NCBI GenBank assembly: GCA_902805545.1
Contig: CADCTD010000150.1
Location: forward strand, 61,944 to 125,943
Origin: an uncultured Craurococcus sp.
GTDB taxonomy: Bacteria; Pseudomonadota; Alphaproteobacteria; Acetobacterales; Acetobacteraceae
Direction of reading: 5' to 3'
DNA: 64,000 nucleotides
A program made the position numbers and the translations under genes. How positions within the stretch are numbered: the first letter of the stretch is position 1; each line of letters starts with the position of its first letter. Under the pieces are notes generated by a model. It was not told where the DNA came from and did no database searches. It was given only the letters and a program-made list of their open reading frames with translations. This document shows positions 25,676 through 36,579 of the stretch, piece by piece.

Positions 25676-26679
25676 TCGGCGACCTTGAGCATGATCTTGC
25701 CGATATGCGTGCTGCTCTCCATCAGCGCATGCGCGGCCGCGGCCTCGGCGAGCGGGAAGACCTTGTGGATGGGCGGGGCGACCTTGCCGGCGTCGAGCAG
25801 CGGCCAGACCTTCTCCCGCAGCGCGGCCGCGATCTCCGCCTTCTGCGCCGTGGTCCGCGGGCGCATGGTGCTGCCGGTCACCGTGAGGCGCCGCGTCATG
25901 ATGGGGCGAAGGTCGGCTTTCGCCACCTCGAAGCCGCCGAGGAAGGCGATGATGACAAGGCGGCCATCCATCGCGAGGCAGCGCAGGTTGCGGTTGAAGT
26001 AGTCGGCGCCGACCATGTCGAGCACGACATCGGCGAGCTTGCCCTCCGTCGCGCGCTTCACCTCCTCGACGAAGTCCTGGGTGCGGTAGTCGATGGCGTG
26101 GTCGGCGCCGAGATCGAGGCAGGCCTTGCACTTCTCGGCGCTGCCGGCGGTGGCGATCACCCTGGCGCCGAAGGCCTTGGCAAGCTGGATCGCGGTGACG
26201 CCGATGCCGCTGGTGCCGCCATGGATCAGCGCCGTTTCGCCGGCGGCGAGCCGCCCATGGCCGAAGAGATTGGCCCAGACGGTGAAGAAGGTCTCCGGCA
26301 GGGCGGCGGCGCGGATGGCGTCGAACCCGCGCGGCCAGGGCAGGCACTGGCTGGCGGGGGCGGTGCAGTACCCGGCATAGGCGCCGCCATTGGTGAGCGC
26401 GCAGACCCGGTCGCCAGTCTTCCACGTCGTCACCTCGGCACCCGCGGCCACGACCTCGCCGGCGGTCTCGAGGCCGATCAGCGGGCTGGCGCCGGGCGGC
26501 GGCGGGTACTCGCCCTTGCGCTGGGCGACGTCGGGGCGGTTCACGCCGGTCGCCAGGACGCGGATCAGCACCTCGTCAGGCTTCGGCTGCGGCACCGGCG
26601 CGGTCGAGGCGACCAGCACCTCGGGCGGGCCGCCATCGCCGTGGAGGATGGCGGTCATCGATGAGGGCAGCGTAGCCAT
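25672..26679 (-). CDS. NAD(P)H quinone oxidoreductase, PIG3/QOR family (MDR)
   Basis: A 335-residue zinc-free medium-chain dehydrogenase/reductase. It has the GroES-like N-terminal domain with 'VLIRVLATGVNRPDVAQRKG' and the Rossmann motif 'IHGGTSGIGVTAIQLAKAFG' near 150-170, the version typical of PIG3-type quinone oxidoreductases. GGGAGAAA before ATG 26679 supports the start. It is first in a tightly packed unit with the EamA transporter and the hydrolase. Confidence 0.92.
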   Translation of the reverse strand: MATLPSSMTAILHGDGGPPEVLVASTAPVPQPKPDEVLIRVLATGVNRPDVAQRKGEYPPPPGASPLIGLETAGEVVAAGAEVTTWKTGDRVCALTNGGAYAGYCTAPASQCLPWPRGFDAIRAAALPETFFTVWANLFGHGRLAAGETALIHGGTSGIGVTAIQLAKAFGARVIATAGSAEKCKACLDLGADHAIDYRTQDFVEEVKRATEGKLADVVLDMVGADYFNRNLRCLAMDGRLVIIAFLGGFEVAKADLRPIMTRRLTVTGSTMRPRTTAQKAEIAAALREKVWPLLDAGKVAPPIHKVFPLAEAAAAHALMESSTHIGKIMLKVAD

Positions 26680-26805
26680 GACGGTTTCTCCCGAAATTGC
26701 GGGGAGGTTCCGCGCGGCGGCGCATCGCGTCAAGCGGGGGGCCTTGCCAGGACGAATGGGCGTGCGATGAATCCGCCGCCGCGCATCCGTCGCGGGAGGA
26801 TGCCC

Positions 26806-28044
26806 ATGTCGAGGATCGCCCGTCGCCCGCTGCTCGGCGGGATCGCCGCCCTGGCCGCGCCGCGACCGGGCCTGGCGCAGGGCACGGCGCCCGCCAATGA
26901 ACTGAAGCTCGGAGCGCTCTTCCCCTTCTCCGGCAGCCTCGCGCTGCTGGGCGATGAGAGCTTCCGCGGGCTTGAACTGGCGACGGAGGAGCGGAATGCC
27001 GTCGGCGGGCTGCTGGCAAGGCCGATCCGGCTGGTGAAGGGCGACGCATCCGGGGCGGAGCAGGCGGTTGGCGAACTGCGTCGGTTGCAGGGAGCGGAGA
27101 AGGTTGTGGCCGGTTTCGGCACCTATGCCTCGCATCTCGGCTTCGCCGCGAGCCAGGCGGCCGAGCTGCAGGGCTTTCCCTTCTTCGAGCTCGGCGCCAT
27201 CGCCGATCCGATCACCGAGCGCGGCTTCCGCACGCTGTTCCGGCTCTGCCCGCGGGCGAGCGACTTCGCGCGGGAGTCGGTTGCCGTCATCCCCGATATG
27301 CTGGCTGTCGCCTGGTCGACGCCAGCGGAGGCGCTGCGCATCGCCATCCTCCATGAGGAGGGGATCTACGGCCAGGCGGTGAGCGGGGCGCAGGAGGCGC
27401 AGCTCAAGGCGCGCGGGCTGAACCAGGTGGAGCGCATCGGCTATGCGGCGCGGAGCGTCGACCTCTCGCCGCTGCTGCAGAGGCTGCGCGCGGTCGGCGC
27501 CGACGTGGTGCTGCATACCGGCTACCAGAACGACATCGTCCTCTTCTATCGCGGCATGAAGGAGGCGGGCTGGCGGCCGCGCATGGTGATCGGCGCTGGC
27601 GCGGGCTACAGCCTGACGGATACGGCGCGCTCGGTCGGGCCGGAATTCGACGGCACGCTCGACGTCGACTTCCCGCAGCTCGCGGTGAACGATGCGCTGG
27701 CGCCCGGCGCGCTGGCCTTCGCTGAACTCTATAAGCGGCGCTACGGCAGCGACCCGCGCTCCGGCCATTCGCTGGCGAACTACGTCGGCGCGCGGCTGGT
27801 GCTGGATGCGATGCAGCGGGCGGCGGCGCTCGACCGGGACAGGCTGCGCGCGGCGCTGCTGGCGACCGACGTGGCGGAGGGCGCGACGCCGAATGGCTGG
27901 GGCGCGCGCTTCGACGACAAGGGGCAGAACCTCAGGGCCCGGCCGCTGCTCGCCCAGTGGCAGGGCGGCAGGTTGCTCACGGTGGCGCCGGCCGAGGCGG
28001 CGGTCGCGGCGCTGCGGCCGGTGATGGGCGCTACTCCACCTTGA
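26806..28044 (+). CDS. ABC transporter substrate-binding protein, branched-chain amino acid type
   Basis: A 412-residue periplasmic receptor of the LivK/Peripla_BP_6 family: signal peptide with a twin Arg ('MSRIARRPLLGGIAALAA'), then 'LKLGALFPFSGSLALLGDES', the hallmark opening, and 'GARLVLDAMQRA' near the end. GGGAGG followed by ATG CCC ATG favours the second ATG at 26806; 26800 is an alternative. No Liv permease or ATPase genes are adjacent. It overlaps the convergent Bug gene by 14 bp. The ligand could be an amino acid, amide or aromatic acid. Confidence 0.88.
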   Translation: MSRIARRPLLGGIAALAAPRPGLAQGTAPANELKLGALFPFSGSLALLGDESFRGLELATEERNAVGGLLARPIRLVKGDASGAEQAVGELRRLQGAEKVVAGFGTYASHLGFAASQAAELQGFPFFELGAIADPITERGFRTLFRLCPRASDFARESVAVIPDMLAVAWSTPAEALRIAILHEEGIYGQAVSGAQEAQLKARGLNQVERIGYAARSVDLSPLLQRLRAVGADVVLHTGYQNDIVLFYRGMKEAGWRPRMVIGAGAGYSLTDTARSVGPEFDGTLDVDFPQLAVNDALAPGALAFAELYKRRYGSDPRSGHSLANYVGARLVLDAMQRAAALDRDRLRAALLATDVAEGATPNGWGARFDDKGQNLRARPLLAQWQGGRLLTVAPAEAAVAALRPVMGATPP

Positions 28045-28999
28045 TCCCGGCCTCGCGGATGATCGCCTCCCATTTGGTGATCTCGTCCGTCAGCCAGCGC
28101 TTCGCCGTGTCCGGCGTGGTGTCGCTGCGGACCAGCATGGTGAGGTCGGTCAGGCGGCGCTGCACATTCTCCTGCGCCGCCGCCTTGTTGAAGGCGGCAT
28201 TGATTTGCTCGACGACCGGCGCCGGCGTGCCGGCCGGGGCGAAGACCATGTGCCAGGTATAGCTCTCGGCATTGGCGACGCCTGCCTCGGCGAAGGTCGG
28301 GATCTCCGGCGCCTGGGGCAGGCGCTCGGCCGAGGAGATGCCGAGGGCCCTTGCATCGCCGCGCCGCGCGTAGGGCAGGCCGCCGGCCGCGACATCCATG
28401 AACATCGCGAGCCGCCCGGAGAGCAGGTCCGGCATGCCGGCCGCCGAGCCGCGATAGGGGATGTGGCTCACCTTGAGGTTTCCGGCGCGCTTCAGCAGCA
28501 GCTCGGTCGCCAGATGCACCGCGCCGCCGACGCCGCTGCTGCCGTAGTCGTACTCGCCGGGCTTGCTGCGGAAAAGGGCGACGGCTTCCTGCAAGGTCTT
28601 CACCGGCAGGTCGTTGTTGACCAGCAGGATCATCGGGATGACGCCGAGCAGCGCCACCGGCTGGAAGTCGGCGACCGGGTCGAAGGATAGCCGCGGGAAA
28701 AGCGGCCGCAGCACGGAATGGGCGATGGTGCTGTAGAGCAGCGTGTGGCCGTCCTTCGGCGCGTTCGCCACCGCCTCCGTGCCGACCACGACGCCGGCGC
28801 CGGTGCGGTTCTCGACGACGACGCGCTGCGGCAGGAGTTTCGAGACCTCCTCCGCGAAGAGGCGGGCGGGGATGTCGGTCGGGCCGCCGGCAGCGAAGGG
28901 GACGATCAGCCGGATCGGCTGGTTCGGCCAAGCCGGCTGTGCCCGCAGCGAGGTGGCCGGCAGGATGGCGGCGGCGGCAAGCAGGCGGCGGCGATGCAT
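28031..28999 (-). CDS. Bug-family substrate-binding protein
   Basis: A 322-residue receptor with signal peptide (residues 1-20), 'PIRLIVPFAAGGPTDIPAR' and 'VENRTGAGVVVGTEAV'. It lies 56 bp downstream of ugpC on the same strand and could be the fifth gene of that operon, the place taken by ugpQ in E. coli. Its 3' end overlaps the convergent LivK-type gene by 14 bp. There is no TctAB beside it. Confidence 0.92.
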   Translation of the reverse strand: MHRRRLLAAAAILPATSLRAQPAWPNQPIRLIVPFAAGGPTDIPARLFAEEVSKLLPQRVVVENRTGAGVVVGTEAVANAPKDGHTLLYSTIAHSVLRPLFPRLSFDPVADFQPVALLGVIPMILLVNNDLPVKTLQEAVALFRSKPGEYDYGSSGVGGAVHLATELLLKRAGNLKVSHIPYRGSAAGMPDLLSGRLAMFMDVAAGGLPYARRGDARALGISSAERLPQAPEIPTFAEAGVANAESYTWHMVFAPAGTPAPVVEQINAAFNKAAAQENVQRRLTDLTMLVRSDTTPDTAKRWLTDEITKWEAIIREAGIKVE

Positions 29000-29055
29000 G
29001 GATGGGCCTCCCGGTGGGCTTCGATGCCCTTGGCGGGCATCTTGGCCCCCGTCGC

Positions 29056-30119
<1,064 letters not shown>

Positions 30120-30120
<1 letters not shown>

Positions 30121-30953
30121 TACTTCTCGGTCTCCGTCAGGCCCTTCAGGAACCAGCGCTGCATGAAGATGACGACTGCGACGGGCGGCAGCAGCGCCAG
30201 CACCGCCATCGCCATGATGACGTTCCATTCGTTCTGCGCGTCGCCGTTGCCGATCATCTTCGCCATGCCGACGACGATCGTCTCGAGGTTGCGGTCGTTC
30301 ACCACCAGCAGGGGCCAGAGATACTGGTTCCAGCCATAGATGAAGAGGATGACGAAGAGGGCCGCGATGTTCGTCACCGAGAGCGGCAGCAGGATGTCGC
30401 GGAAGAAGCGCATCGGGCTGGCACCGTCCATCTTCGCCGCCTCGACATACTCTTCCGGGATGGTGAGGAAGAACTGGCGGAAGAGCAGCGTCGCCGTCGC
30501 CGATGCGATCAGCGGAATGGTCAGGCCTGCCATGGAGTTGAACAGGTCGAGGCTGACGATGACCTGGTAGGTCGGGATGATGCGCACCTCGACGGGCAGC
30601 ATCAGCGTCATGAAGATGGTCCAGAAGGCGATCATCCGCCCTGGGAAGCTGAAGAAGACGACCGCATAGGCCGAAAGCAGGGAGATGACGATCTTCCCGA
30701 CGGCGATGCAGAGCGCCATGATCGTGCTGTTCAGCATCATCCGCCAGGCCGGCGAGACGGTGAAGCGGCCGGCGCCGCCGCGGAGCCAGGCGGAGGCGTA
30801 GTTCTCCGCCGCATGGCTGCCCGGCAGGAGCGGCACGTCGCCGCGGCCGATGGTCGAGGCGTCGTGAGTCGAGCCGATCAGGGTGATGTAGATCGGCGTG
30901 GCGAAGACCAGCACGCCGAGCAGCAGCCAGACATGCGGCCAGTAGCGGCGCAT
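30120..30953 (-). CDS. ugpE: Ugp ABC importer permease UgpE
   Basis: A 277-residue permease with six membrane helices. The EAA loop, which docks the ATPase, reads '[20 protein letters not shown]' near residue 190. The end '[14 protein letters not shown]' and the length are close to UgpE. It overlaps ugpC by one base and its ATG overlaps the ugpA stop by one base, so the three proteins are made together. Confidence 0.92.
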
Positions 30954-31831
30954 CAGTAATGCACCTTGCGCTCGATGAAGCGGAATTGCACCGCCGTCAG
31001 CGCGATGACGAGGACCATCAGGATCACCGACTGGGCGGAGGAGCTGCCGAGGTTCACGTTCTGCACGCCCTCGACATAGACCTTGTAGATCAGCGTCTCC
31101 GTCGCCTTGCCGGGCCCCCCGCCGGTCAGCGCATGGATCACGCCGAAGGTGTCGAAGAAGGCATAGACCAGGTTGACGACGAGGAGGAAGAAGGCCGTCG
31201 GCGAGAGCAGCGGCAGGATGATGGTCCAGAAACGCCGCACCGGCCTCGCGCCGTCGATCGCCGCCGCCTCCAGCACGCTGCGCGGGATGGATTGCAGCCC
31301 GGCCAGGAAGAAGATGAAATTGTAGCTCACCTGCTTCCAGGCGGCGGCGATGATGATCAGCAGCATCGCCTGGTTGCCGTTCAGCTTGTAGTCCCAGGCG
31401 ATGCCGGCCTCATTGAGCGCCCGCCCCACCAGCCCGATCGAGGGGTGGAAGAGGAAGAGCCAGAGCACCGCGGCGACGGCGGGCGCCACGGCATAGGGCC
31501 AGATCAGCAGCGTGCGGTAGATGTTGGCGCCGCGGATCGACTTGTCCGCCTGCACGGCGAGGAAGAGCGCGGTGCCCATCGCCAGGATGGCGACGGCGCT
31601 CGAGAAGATGAGCGTGTTGTAGGCCGCGCCGCGCCATTCCGGCTGCGCCAGGACCTCGGTGAAGTTGCGGAGGCCGACGAACTCGGAGCTCATGCCCCAG
31701 GGATCCTCCTGCAGGAGGGACTGCCAGATGGCAGCCCCTGCCGGCCAGAGGAAGAAGATCGCGGTGATGGCGAGCTGCGGCGCGAGCAGCAGCAGCGGCA
31801 GCGCCGTGCCCTTGAAGACTGTCTTGCGCAC
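30953..31831 (-). CDS. ugpA: Ugp ABC importer permease UgpA, GTG start
   Basis: A 292-residue permease with six helices and the EAA motif '[19 protein letters not shown]' near residue 190. The best start is GTG at 31831, 13 bp after the ugpB stop and preceded by AGGGG; it gives the usual length (E. coli UgpA is 295 residues). An ATG-like start at 31885 would lie inside ugpB and add a non-family stretch. Confidence 0.9.
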   Translation of the reverse strand: MRKTVFKGTALPLLLLAPQLAITAIFFLWPAGAAIWQSLLQEDPWGMSSEFVGLRNFTEVLAQPEWRGAAYNTLIFSSAVAILAMGTALFLAVQADKSIRGANIYRTLLIWPYAVAPAVAAVLWLFLFHPSIGLVGRALNEAGIAWDYKLNGNQAMLLIIIAAAWKQVSYNFIFFLAGLQSIPRSVLEAAAIDGARPVRRFWTIILPLLSPTAFFLLVVNLVYAFFDTFGVIHALTGGGPGKATETLIYKVYVEGVQNVNLGSSSAQSVILMVLVIALTAVQFRFIERKVHY

Positions 31832-31844
31832 GGCGCGCCCCTGC

Positions 31845-33194
31845 TCAGCCGCGGTTCTGCCTCTCGAAATTCCGCAGCACGGCATTGCCCCGCTGCGTCA
31901 CCGCCTCCATCGCCTGCTGGCCGTTCTGCTGGCCCTGGAAGGCCTTCTCCATCTCTTCCTGGATGACGTTGCGGATCTCGACATAGCCGCCGAGGCGGAT
32001 GCCGCGGGTATTGGGGCCCGTCTCGCCGCCGCGGAGCAGCTGCTCGATCGGCACGTCGGAGCCGGGGTTCTTGTCGTAGAAGCCGGTGGCCTTCGCCACC
32101 TGGTAGCTGGCGCGGCGCACCGGCACGTAGCCGGTCTCCATGTGCCATTTCGCGTCGATCTCGGGCTGGCTCAGGTAGCGGTAGAACTCGGCCACGCCCT
32201 TCCACTCGGCGGCATTGCGGCCGCCCTGCGGGCCGCGGTTCAGCGCCCAGAAGCTGGCCCCGCCGATGATGCTGTTGCGCGGCGCGCCGCCGACGTCGCT
32301 GTAATAGGGCAGCATGGCGGTACCCCATTCGAAGCGCGCCTCGCGGGTGATGCGGCTGCGCAGGCCGGAGGACGCCATGGCGATGCTGACCTCGCCCGCC
32401 GGGAAGAGCGCATCCGGGGCGCCGTCCCGCCCGCCATACTTCACCAGCCCGTCCTTCTGCCAGGCGATGAGGTTGTTCATGTGGCGGACCATCAGCGGGT
32501 TGTTCACCTGCATGCTGGCGCCGAGCCCGTCGAAGCCGTTGCCGAGGGTGGCGAGCGGGACATCATGGATGGAGGAGAGCTGCTCCACCTGGGTCCAGGC
32601 GGGCCAGGAGAAGGTCATCGGGCTGGCGCTGCCGCCGGCCTTGAGCTTCTTCAGGACCTCGGCCAGCTCCTCCCAGGTCCTGGGCGGCGCGTCGGGGTTA
32701 AGCCCGGCCCGCTTGAAGTGGTCCTTGTTGTAGAACATGACGGCGGTGGAGCTGTTGAAGGGCATGCTCATCTGCTTGCCGTCGGACGCCTGGTAGTAGC
32801 CGCGCACCGCCGGCAGGTAGTCGTTGAAGTCGATGGTCACGCCGGACTCGGAGAGCAGCTCGTGCACCGGCTTCACCGCGCGGCCGGCCGACATCATGGT
32901 GCCGGTGCCGACCTCGAACATCTGCACCACATGCGGCGCGGTATTCGCGCGGAAGGCGGCGATCGCCGCCACCATCGTCTCCGGATAGGAGCCGCGGAAG
33001 GAGGGCAGCACCTTCACGCCGGATTGCGACGCGTTGAAGCCGGCGACGACCTGCTCGAGCTGCCCGCCGAGCGGCTGGGGCAGGCCGTGCCAGAACTGGA
33101 TCTCGACCGGCGCCTGGGCGGCGGCGGGCTGGGTGCGGGTGGCAGCAATGGCCGCGGCGGCCAGGCCGGCCTTCGCGAGGAAACGGCGCCTCAT
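31845..33194 (-). CDS. ugpB: Ugp ABC importer substrate-binding protein UgpB
   Basis: A 449-residue periplasmic receptor with a signal peptide ('[20 protein letters not shown]', Tat-like), then '[20 protein letters not shown]', the characteristic UgpB opening, and '[20 protein letters not shown]' in the first domain. It is first in the ugpB-A-E-C order found in E. coli. Ligands in the family are glycerol-3-phosphate and glycerophosphodiesters. GGGAGAG precedes the ATG at 33194. ugpQ is not present. Confidence 0.92.
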   Translation of the reverse strand: MRRRFLAKAGLAAAAIAATRTQPAAAQAPVEIQFWHGLPQPLGGQLEQVVAGFNASQSGVKVLPSFRGSYPETMVAAIAAFRANTAPHVVQMFEVGTGTMMSAGRAVKPVHELLSESGVTIDFNDYLPAVRGYYQASDGKQMSMPFNSSTAVMFYNKDHFKRAGLNPDAPPRTWEELAEVLKKLKAGGSASPMTFSWPAWTQVEQLSSIHDVPLATLGNGFDGLGASMQVNNPLMVRHMNNLIAWQKDGLVKYGGRDGAPDALFPAGEVSIAMASSGLRSRITREARFEWGTAMLPYYSDVGGAPRNSIIGGASFWALNRGPQGGRNAAEWKGVAEFYRYLSQPEIDAKWHMETGYVPVRRASYQVAKATGFYDKNPGSDVPIEQLLRGGETGPNTRGIRLGGYVEIRNVIQEEMEKAFQGQQNGQQAMEAVTQRGNAVLRNFERQNRG

Positions 33195-33313
33195 GACGGT
33201 GATCTCTCCCAAAACGATCTCGTTGCCTGGGGCCGCGGGTTAGCGTCGCCAGGTTGCGGCTCCGTGCCAGTGCCATGACAGATAGATGAAGCTTGTGTGG
33301 CGCGGCAAGCCGG

Positions 33314-34477
33314 TCAGGCGGTCAGCTTGGCATAGAGCTCCGGGTCGGTCGCCCCCTCGGTGCCGAAGAGGAGGATGCGGCTCGCCTCCGTCAGGCCGAG
33401 CGCGGCCCGGGCGAAGGGCTCCCGCGCCGCCAGCAGCAGGCCGGCCAGGCCGGCGACGGCGCTTTCCCCGGCGACGACCGGGGGCTGGCGGCGGGCGAGG
33501 AGGCGCATGCAGTCCACGGCGCTGGCATCGGGGACGGCCATGAAGGCGAAGCCGGCCCGCTCCAGCTCCTGCCAGGCGAGCAGGCTCGGCTCGCCGCAGG
33601 CGAGGCCGGCCATCAGCGTATCCAGCTCGCCCTCGACGGCGACGGGCTCGCCGGCCTCGGCGCTGGCCATGAGGCAGGCGGCGCGCTCCGGCTCGACGAC
33701 GACGATGCGGGGGCCGTCCAGCCCGTAGCGGGCACGCATCTGCACCGAGACCGCGGCCGCCAGCCCGCCGACGCCGCCCTGGATGAAGACATGGGTCGGC
33801 GGGGCCGGGATGGCCTCCGCCGCCTCATCGGCCATCAGCCGGTAGCCCTGCATCACGTCGCGCGGGACCTCGGTATAGCCGGCATAGGAGGTGTCGGAGA
33901 CGACGAACCAGCCGCGCTGCGTCGCCTCCCGCTGGGCGGCGCGGACGGCATCGTCATAGGTGCCGGGGACGACGCGGATCTCGGCGCCGTAGCGGGCGAT
34001 GGCGTCGCGCCGGCCCTGGCTGACCCCCTCATGGACGAAGATCACGCAGCCGGCGCCGAAGCGCTGGGCGCCCCAGGCGACGCTCCGGCCATGGTTGCCA
34101 TCGGTCGCGCAGGTGACGGTGATGGCGCGCGCCGCCTCGCCATGGGTGCCGGCCACCAGCTCGGCCGCCGTCGCCGCGTTGGCGATGCCGCGCTTCGCCA
34201 GCTCGACCTGCAGCAGCTTCATCACCGCATAGGCCCCGCCGAGCGCCTTGAAGCTGCCGAGGCCGAAGCGCCCGCCCTCGTCCTTCCAATGGACGGCGGC
34301 GACGCGGGCGCCGGCGGCGACCTCCTCCAGCGCGACCAGCGGGGTCGGCGCATAGCCCTCCCAGGCGGCAATCTCCTCCCGCGCCCGGCGGAACCCGCCC
34401 TCGGGCAGGACGACGACGCCGGGCGTGCCGTGATGGCGGTTGAGGATCAGGCGGATGGGGCGGTTCGGGATGCTCAT
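33314..34477 (-). CDS. dpaL: Diaminopropionate ammonia-lyase (PLP, fold type II)
   Basis: A 387-residue PLP enzyme. The PLP lysine is Lys77 in 'GLGSFKALGGAYA', followed by 'CATDGNHGRSVAWGAQ', and the glycine loop 'FIQGGVGGLAAAV' near 238. These and the length match DpaL/YgeX, which converts 2,3-diaminopropionate to pyruvate and ammonia. It is transcribed divergently from denD-ridA; RidA would deaminate the enamine/imine such enzymes release. The start is taken as the ATG at 34477. Confidence 0.88.
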   Translation of the reverse strand: MSIPNRPIRLILNRHHGTPGVVVLPEGGFRRAREEIAAWEGYAPTPLVALEEVAAGARVAAVHWKDEGGRFGLGSFKALGGAYAVMKLLQVELAKRGIANAATAAELVAGTHGEAARAITVTCATDGNHGRSVAWGAQRFGAGCVIFVHEGVSQGRRDAIARYGAEIRVVPGTYDDAVRAAQREATQRGWFVVSDTSYAGYTEVPRDVMQGYRLMADEAAEAIPAPPTHVFIQGGVGGLAAAVSVQMRARYGLDGPRIVVVEPERAACLMASAEAGEPVAVEGELDTLMAGLACGEPSLLAWQELERAGFAFMAVPDASAVDCMRLLARRQPPVVAGESAVAGLAGLLLAAREPFARAALGLTEASRILLFGTEGATDPELYAKLTA

Positions 34478-34575
34478 TGGCGGTTTATCGCCCGGCCCCC
34501 GCCCCGCCGCCACTGGCGGCTTGCGCCCGGCGGAGGGCGGCGCGACATCTATCCACGCAAGATCGGGAGAGCGCC

Positions 34576-35562
34576 ATGCAGATCACCATCCTGGGCGGGG
34601 GCGGGTTCCTTGGCCGCAAGCTGGCGGCGCGGCTGGCGCAGGACGGTCAGCTTGGCGGCGAGGCGATCTCGGGCCTCACCCTGTTCGACCTGCAGGCGCC
34701 GCCGGGGATGGAGGCTCCCTTCCCCGTCCGCTGTCTCGGCGGGGATGTGGCAGACCCGGCGCAGGTCGCCGCCGCCATCCCGGAGGGGACGCGGGTCGTC
34801 GTGCACTTGGCCGCCGTCGTCTCGGCCCAGGCGGAGGCGGATTACGAGCTCGGCATGCGGGTGAACCTGCATGGGACGCTGGCAGTGATCGAGGCCTGCC
34901 GGCGGCTCACCGCGCCTCCGCGGGTGGTCTTCACCTCCTCCGTGGCGAGCTTCGGCGGCGGGCAGGAGGCGCGGCTGGAGGACGATGCGCGCCAGGTCCC
35001 CGGCAACAGCTACGGCGCAGAGAAGGCCGCCGCCGAGCTGCTGCTGCAGGACGCCTCGCGGCGCGGCATGCTCGATGCCGTCTGCATCCGCCTGCCGACG
35101 GTCATCGTCCGGCCGGGGCGGCCGAACAAGGCGGCCTCCTCCTTCGTCTCGGCCATCCTGCGCGAGCCGCTGCTCGGCCTGCCGACCGAGCTGCCGGTGC
35201 CGGAGGATTTCGCCGTCTGGATCTGCTCGCCGCGGCGGGCGGTCGACTGGTTCCTGCACGCGATGGTGATGGAGACGGCGCAGCTCGGCCTCGACCGCGG
35301 CATCAACCCGCCGGGGCGGAGCGCGACCGTCGGCAAGATGCTGAGCGCGCTCGAAAGCGTTGCCGGGCCCGAGGCGCGGGCGCTGGTGAAGCCGGCGCCG
35401 GACCCGGCGATCGAGGCGATCGTCGGCGGCTGGCCGGCGAGCTTCACGGCGGACCGGGCGCGGCGGCTGCTCGGCTTCTCGGAGCAGGAATCGCTCGAGG
35501 AGATCATCCAGGGCTTCATCGAGGACGACCTCGCCGCGACCCGGGCCGATCGAGGACTCTGA
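34576..35562 (+). CDS. denD: D-erythronate dehydrogenase-like NAD-dependent epimerase/dehydratase
   Basis: A 328-residue extended SDR: 'ITILGGGGFLGRKLA' (3-17), Ser in 'VVFTSSVASFGG', and YGAEK as the active-site YxxxK. The sequence follows DenD, which oxidises D-erythronate at C2 in the tetronate pathway; the later steps (DenT/OtnK, OtnC, OtnI) are not in the window, so the name is moderately secure. GGGAGAG stands before ATG 34576. ridA follows 3 bp after its stop. Confidence 0.8.
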   Translation: MQITILGGGGFLGRKLAARLAQDGQLGGEAISGLTLFDLQAPPGMEAPFPVRCLGGDVADPAQVAAAIPEGTRVVVHLAAVVSAQAEADYELGMRVNLHGTLAVIEACRRLTAPPRVVFTSSVASFGGGQEARLEDDARQVPGNSYGAEKAAAELLLQDASRRGMLDAVCIRLPTVIVRPGRPNKAASSFVSAILREPLLGLPTELPVPEDFAVWICSPRRAVDWFLHAMVMETAQLGLDRGINPPGRSATVGKMLSALESVAGPEARALVKPAPDPAIEAIVGGWPASFTADRARRLLGFSEQESLEEIIQGFIEDDLAATRADRGL

Positions 35563-35565
35563 GCC

Positions 35566-35958
35566 ATGCTCGAGATCGCCCGCTTCCTGCTGCCGGATGC
35601 GCCGGAGCGCGTCGCCCCCTTCAGCCATGCGGTGCGGGCGGGCGGCCTCCTCTTCGTCACCGGGCAGATGCCGACCCTGCCCGGCGGCGGCCATCGCATG
35701 GTGGAGGGCGGGATCGAGGCGCAGACCCGGCAAGTGATCGCCAACCTGAAGACGGTGCTCGCCGGCTGCGGCGCCGAGTGGGAGCGGACGGTCTTCGCCC
35801 GGGTCTACCTGACCGAGTTCGGGCGCGACTATGCGGCGATGAATGCGGTCTGGGAATCAAGCTTCCCCTCGGGCGGCCTGCCCGGGCGGACCTGCGTCGG
35901 CGTCACGGCGCTCGCCGTCGGCGCGCTGGTGGAGATCGACCTCGTCGTCGCGTTCTAG
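35566..35958 (+). CDS. RidA/YjgF family imine deaminase
   Basis: A 130-residue Rid protein: 'FSHAVRAGGLLFVTGQMP' in the first half and 'VFARVYLTEFGRDYAAMN' in the second, ending in 'VEIDLVVAF'. RidA hydrolyses reactive enamines/imines from PLP enzymes; the Arg that holds the substrate carboxylate in RidA proper (normally in 'R.....V..L' near residue 105) would be Arg109 in 'LPGRTCVGVTAL'. Its neighbourhood with dpaL fits this job. Its TAG stop shares CTAG with the convergent thioesterase gene. Confidence 0.87.
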   Translation: MLEIARFLLPDAPERVAPFSHAVRAGGLLFVTGQMPTLPGGGHRMVEGGIEAQTRQVIANLKTVLAGCGAEWERTVFARVYLTEFGRDYAAMNAVWESSFPSGGLPGRTCVGVTALAVGALVEIDLVVAF

Positions 35959-36401
35959 CCTTCCTCGGTCGCGCCCTGCCCGATCAGCGCCGCCCGCATC
36001 CCGGGCGGGATCGGAGCCTTCTCCCCGCTCCCATGGCGGATGAGGACCAGCACGGCGCGGCAGGTGAAGACGAGGCCTTCCTTCCAGACCGCATACTCCT
36101 GCGTCAGGCTGCTGCGGCGAAGCGTCGCGGGCCGCATGGTGACGGCCACCGCATCGTCGAAGGCGAGCGAGCGGAGGTAGCGTACCTCCATCTGCCCGAC
36201 TACGGGCCCGGGCTCGCCGAGCGCGAATCGGCCGCCGAGCGAGAGCCAGTGCGAGACGCGCAGATCCTCGCAGAGGGTGAGATAGGCGGTGTTGTTGGCA
36301 TGGGCATACTGGTCGCATTCCGACCAGCGAATCCGGTGGCGCCGGACCACCGCCCAGTCGCCCTCGATTCCGAACTCCCTTCGATCAGCATCCTCGACCA
36401 T
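35955..36401 (-). CDS. Acyl-CoA thioesterase (4HBT hotdog)
   Basis: A 148-residue hotdog protein. The catalytic loop 'SECDQYAHANNTAYL' carries the Asp of the 4-hydroxybenzoyl-CoA thioesterase/YbgC group. It probably hydrolyses acyl- or aroyl-CoA thioesters. GGAGGAG a few bases upstream points to ATG 36401 rather than the earlier in-frame Met at 36413. It is convergent with ridA and divergent from the GntR gene. Confidence 0.82.
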   Translation of the reverse strand: MVEDADRREFGIEGDWAVVRRHRIRWSECDQYAHANNTAYLTLCEDLRVSHWLSLGGRFALGEPGPVVGQMEVRYLRSLAFDDAVAVTMRPATLRRSSLTQEYAVWKEGLVFTCRAVLVLIRHGSGEKAPIPPGMRAALIGQGATEEG

Positions 36402-36579
36402 GGGCTCCTCCATTGCCTGGAGGGTGCCACGGCCGCGGCGCCGAGGGCAGCGGGGCTTCACTTGATGCGCCAAGGCAACAGAACGGCATCATTCTCCAAA
36501 TTCGATCCGCATGTGATCTTCACAAACCCAGGGGTTGAAATTAGACTTCAGTTCTTCGCGATTTAACGGGGATCACCAC

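Noticed and set aside
33254..33270. Sigma-54-like promoter (TGGCACG, then GC) upstream of ugpB on the minus strand
   Set aside because: The spacing between the GG and GC elements is one base short of the strict sigma-54 requirement, and the -12 element is poor.
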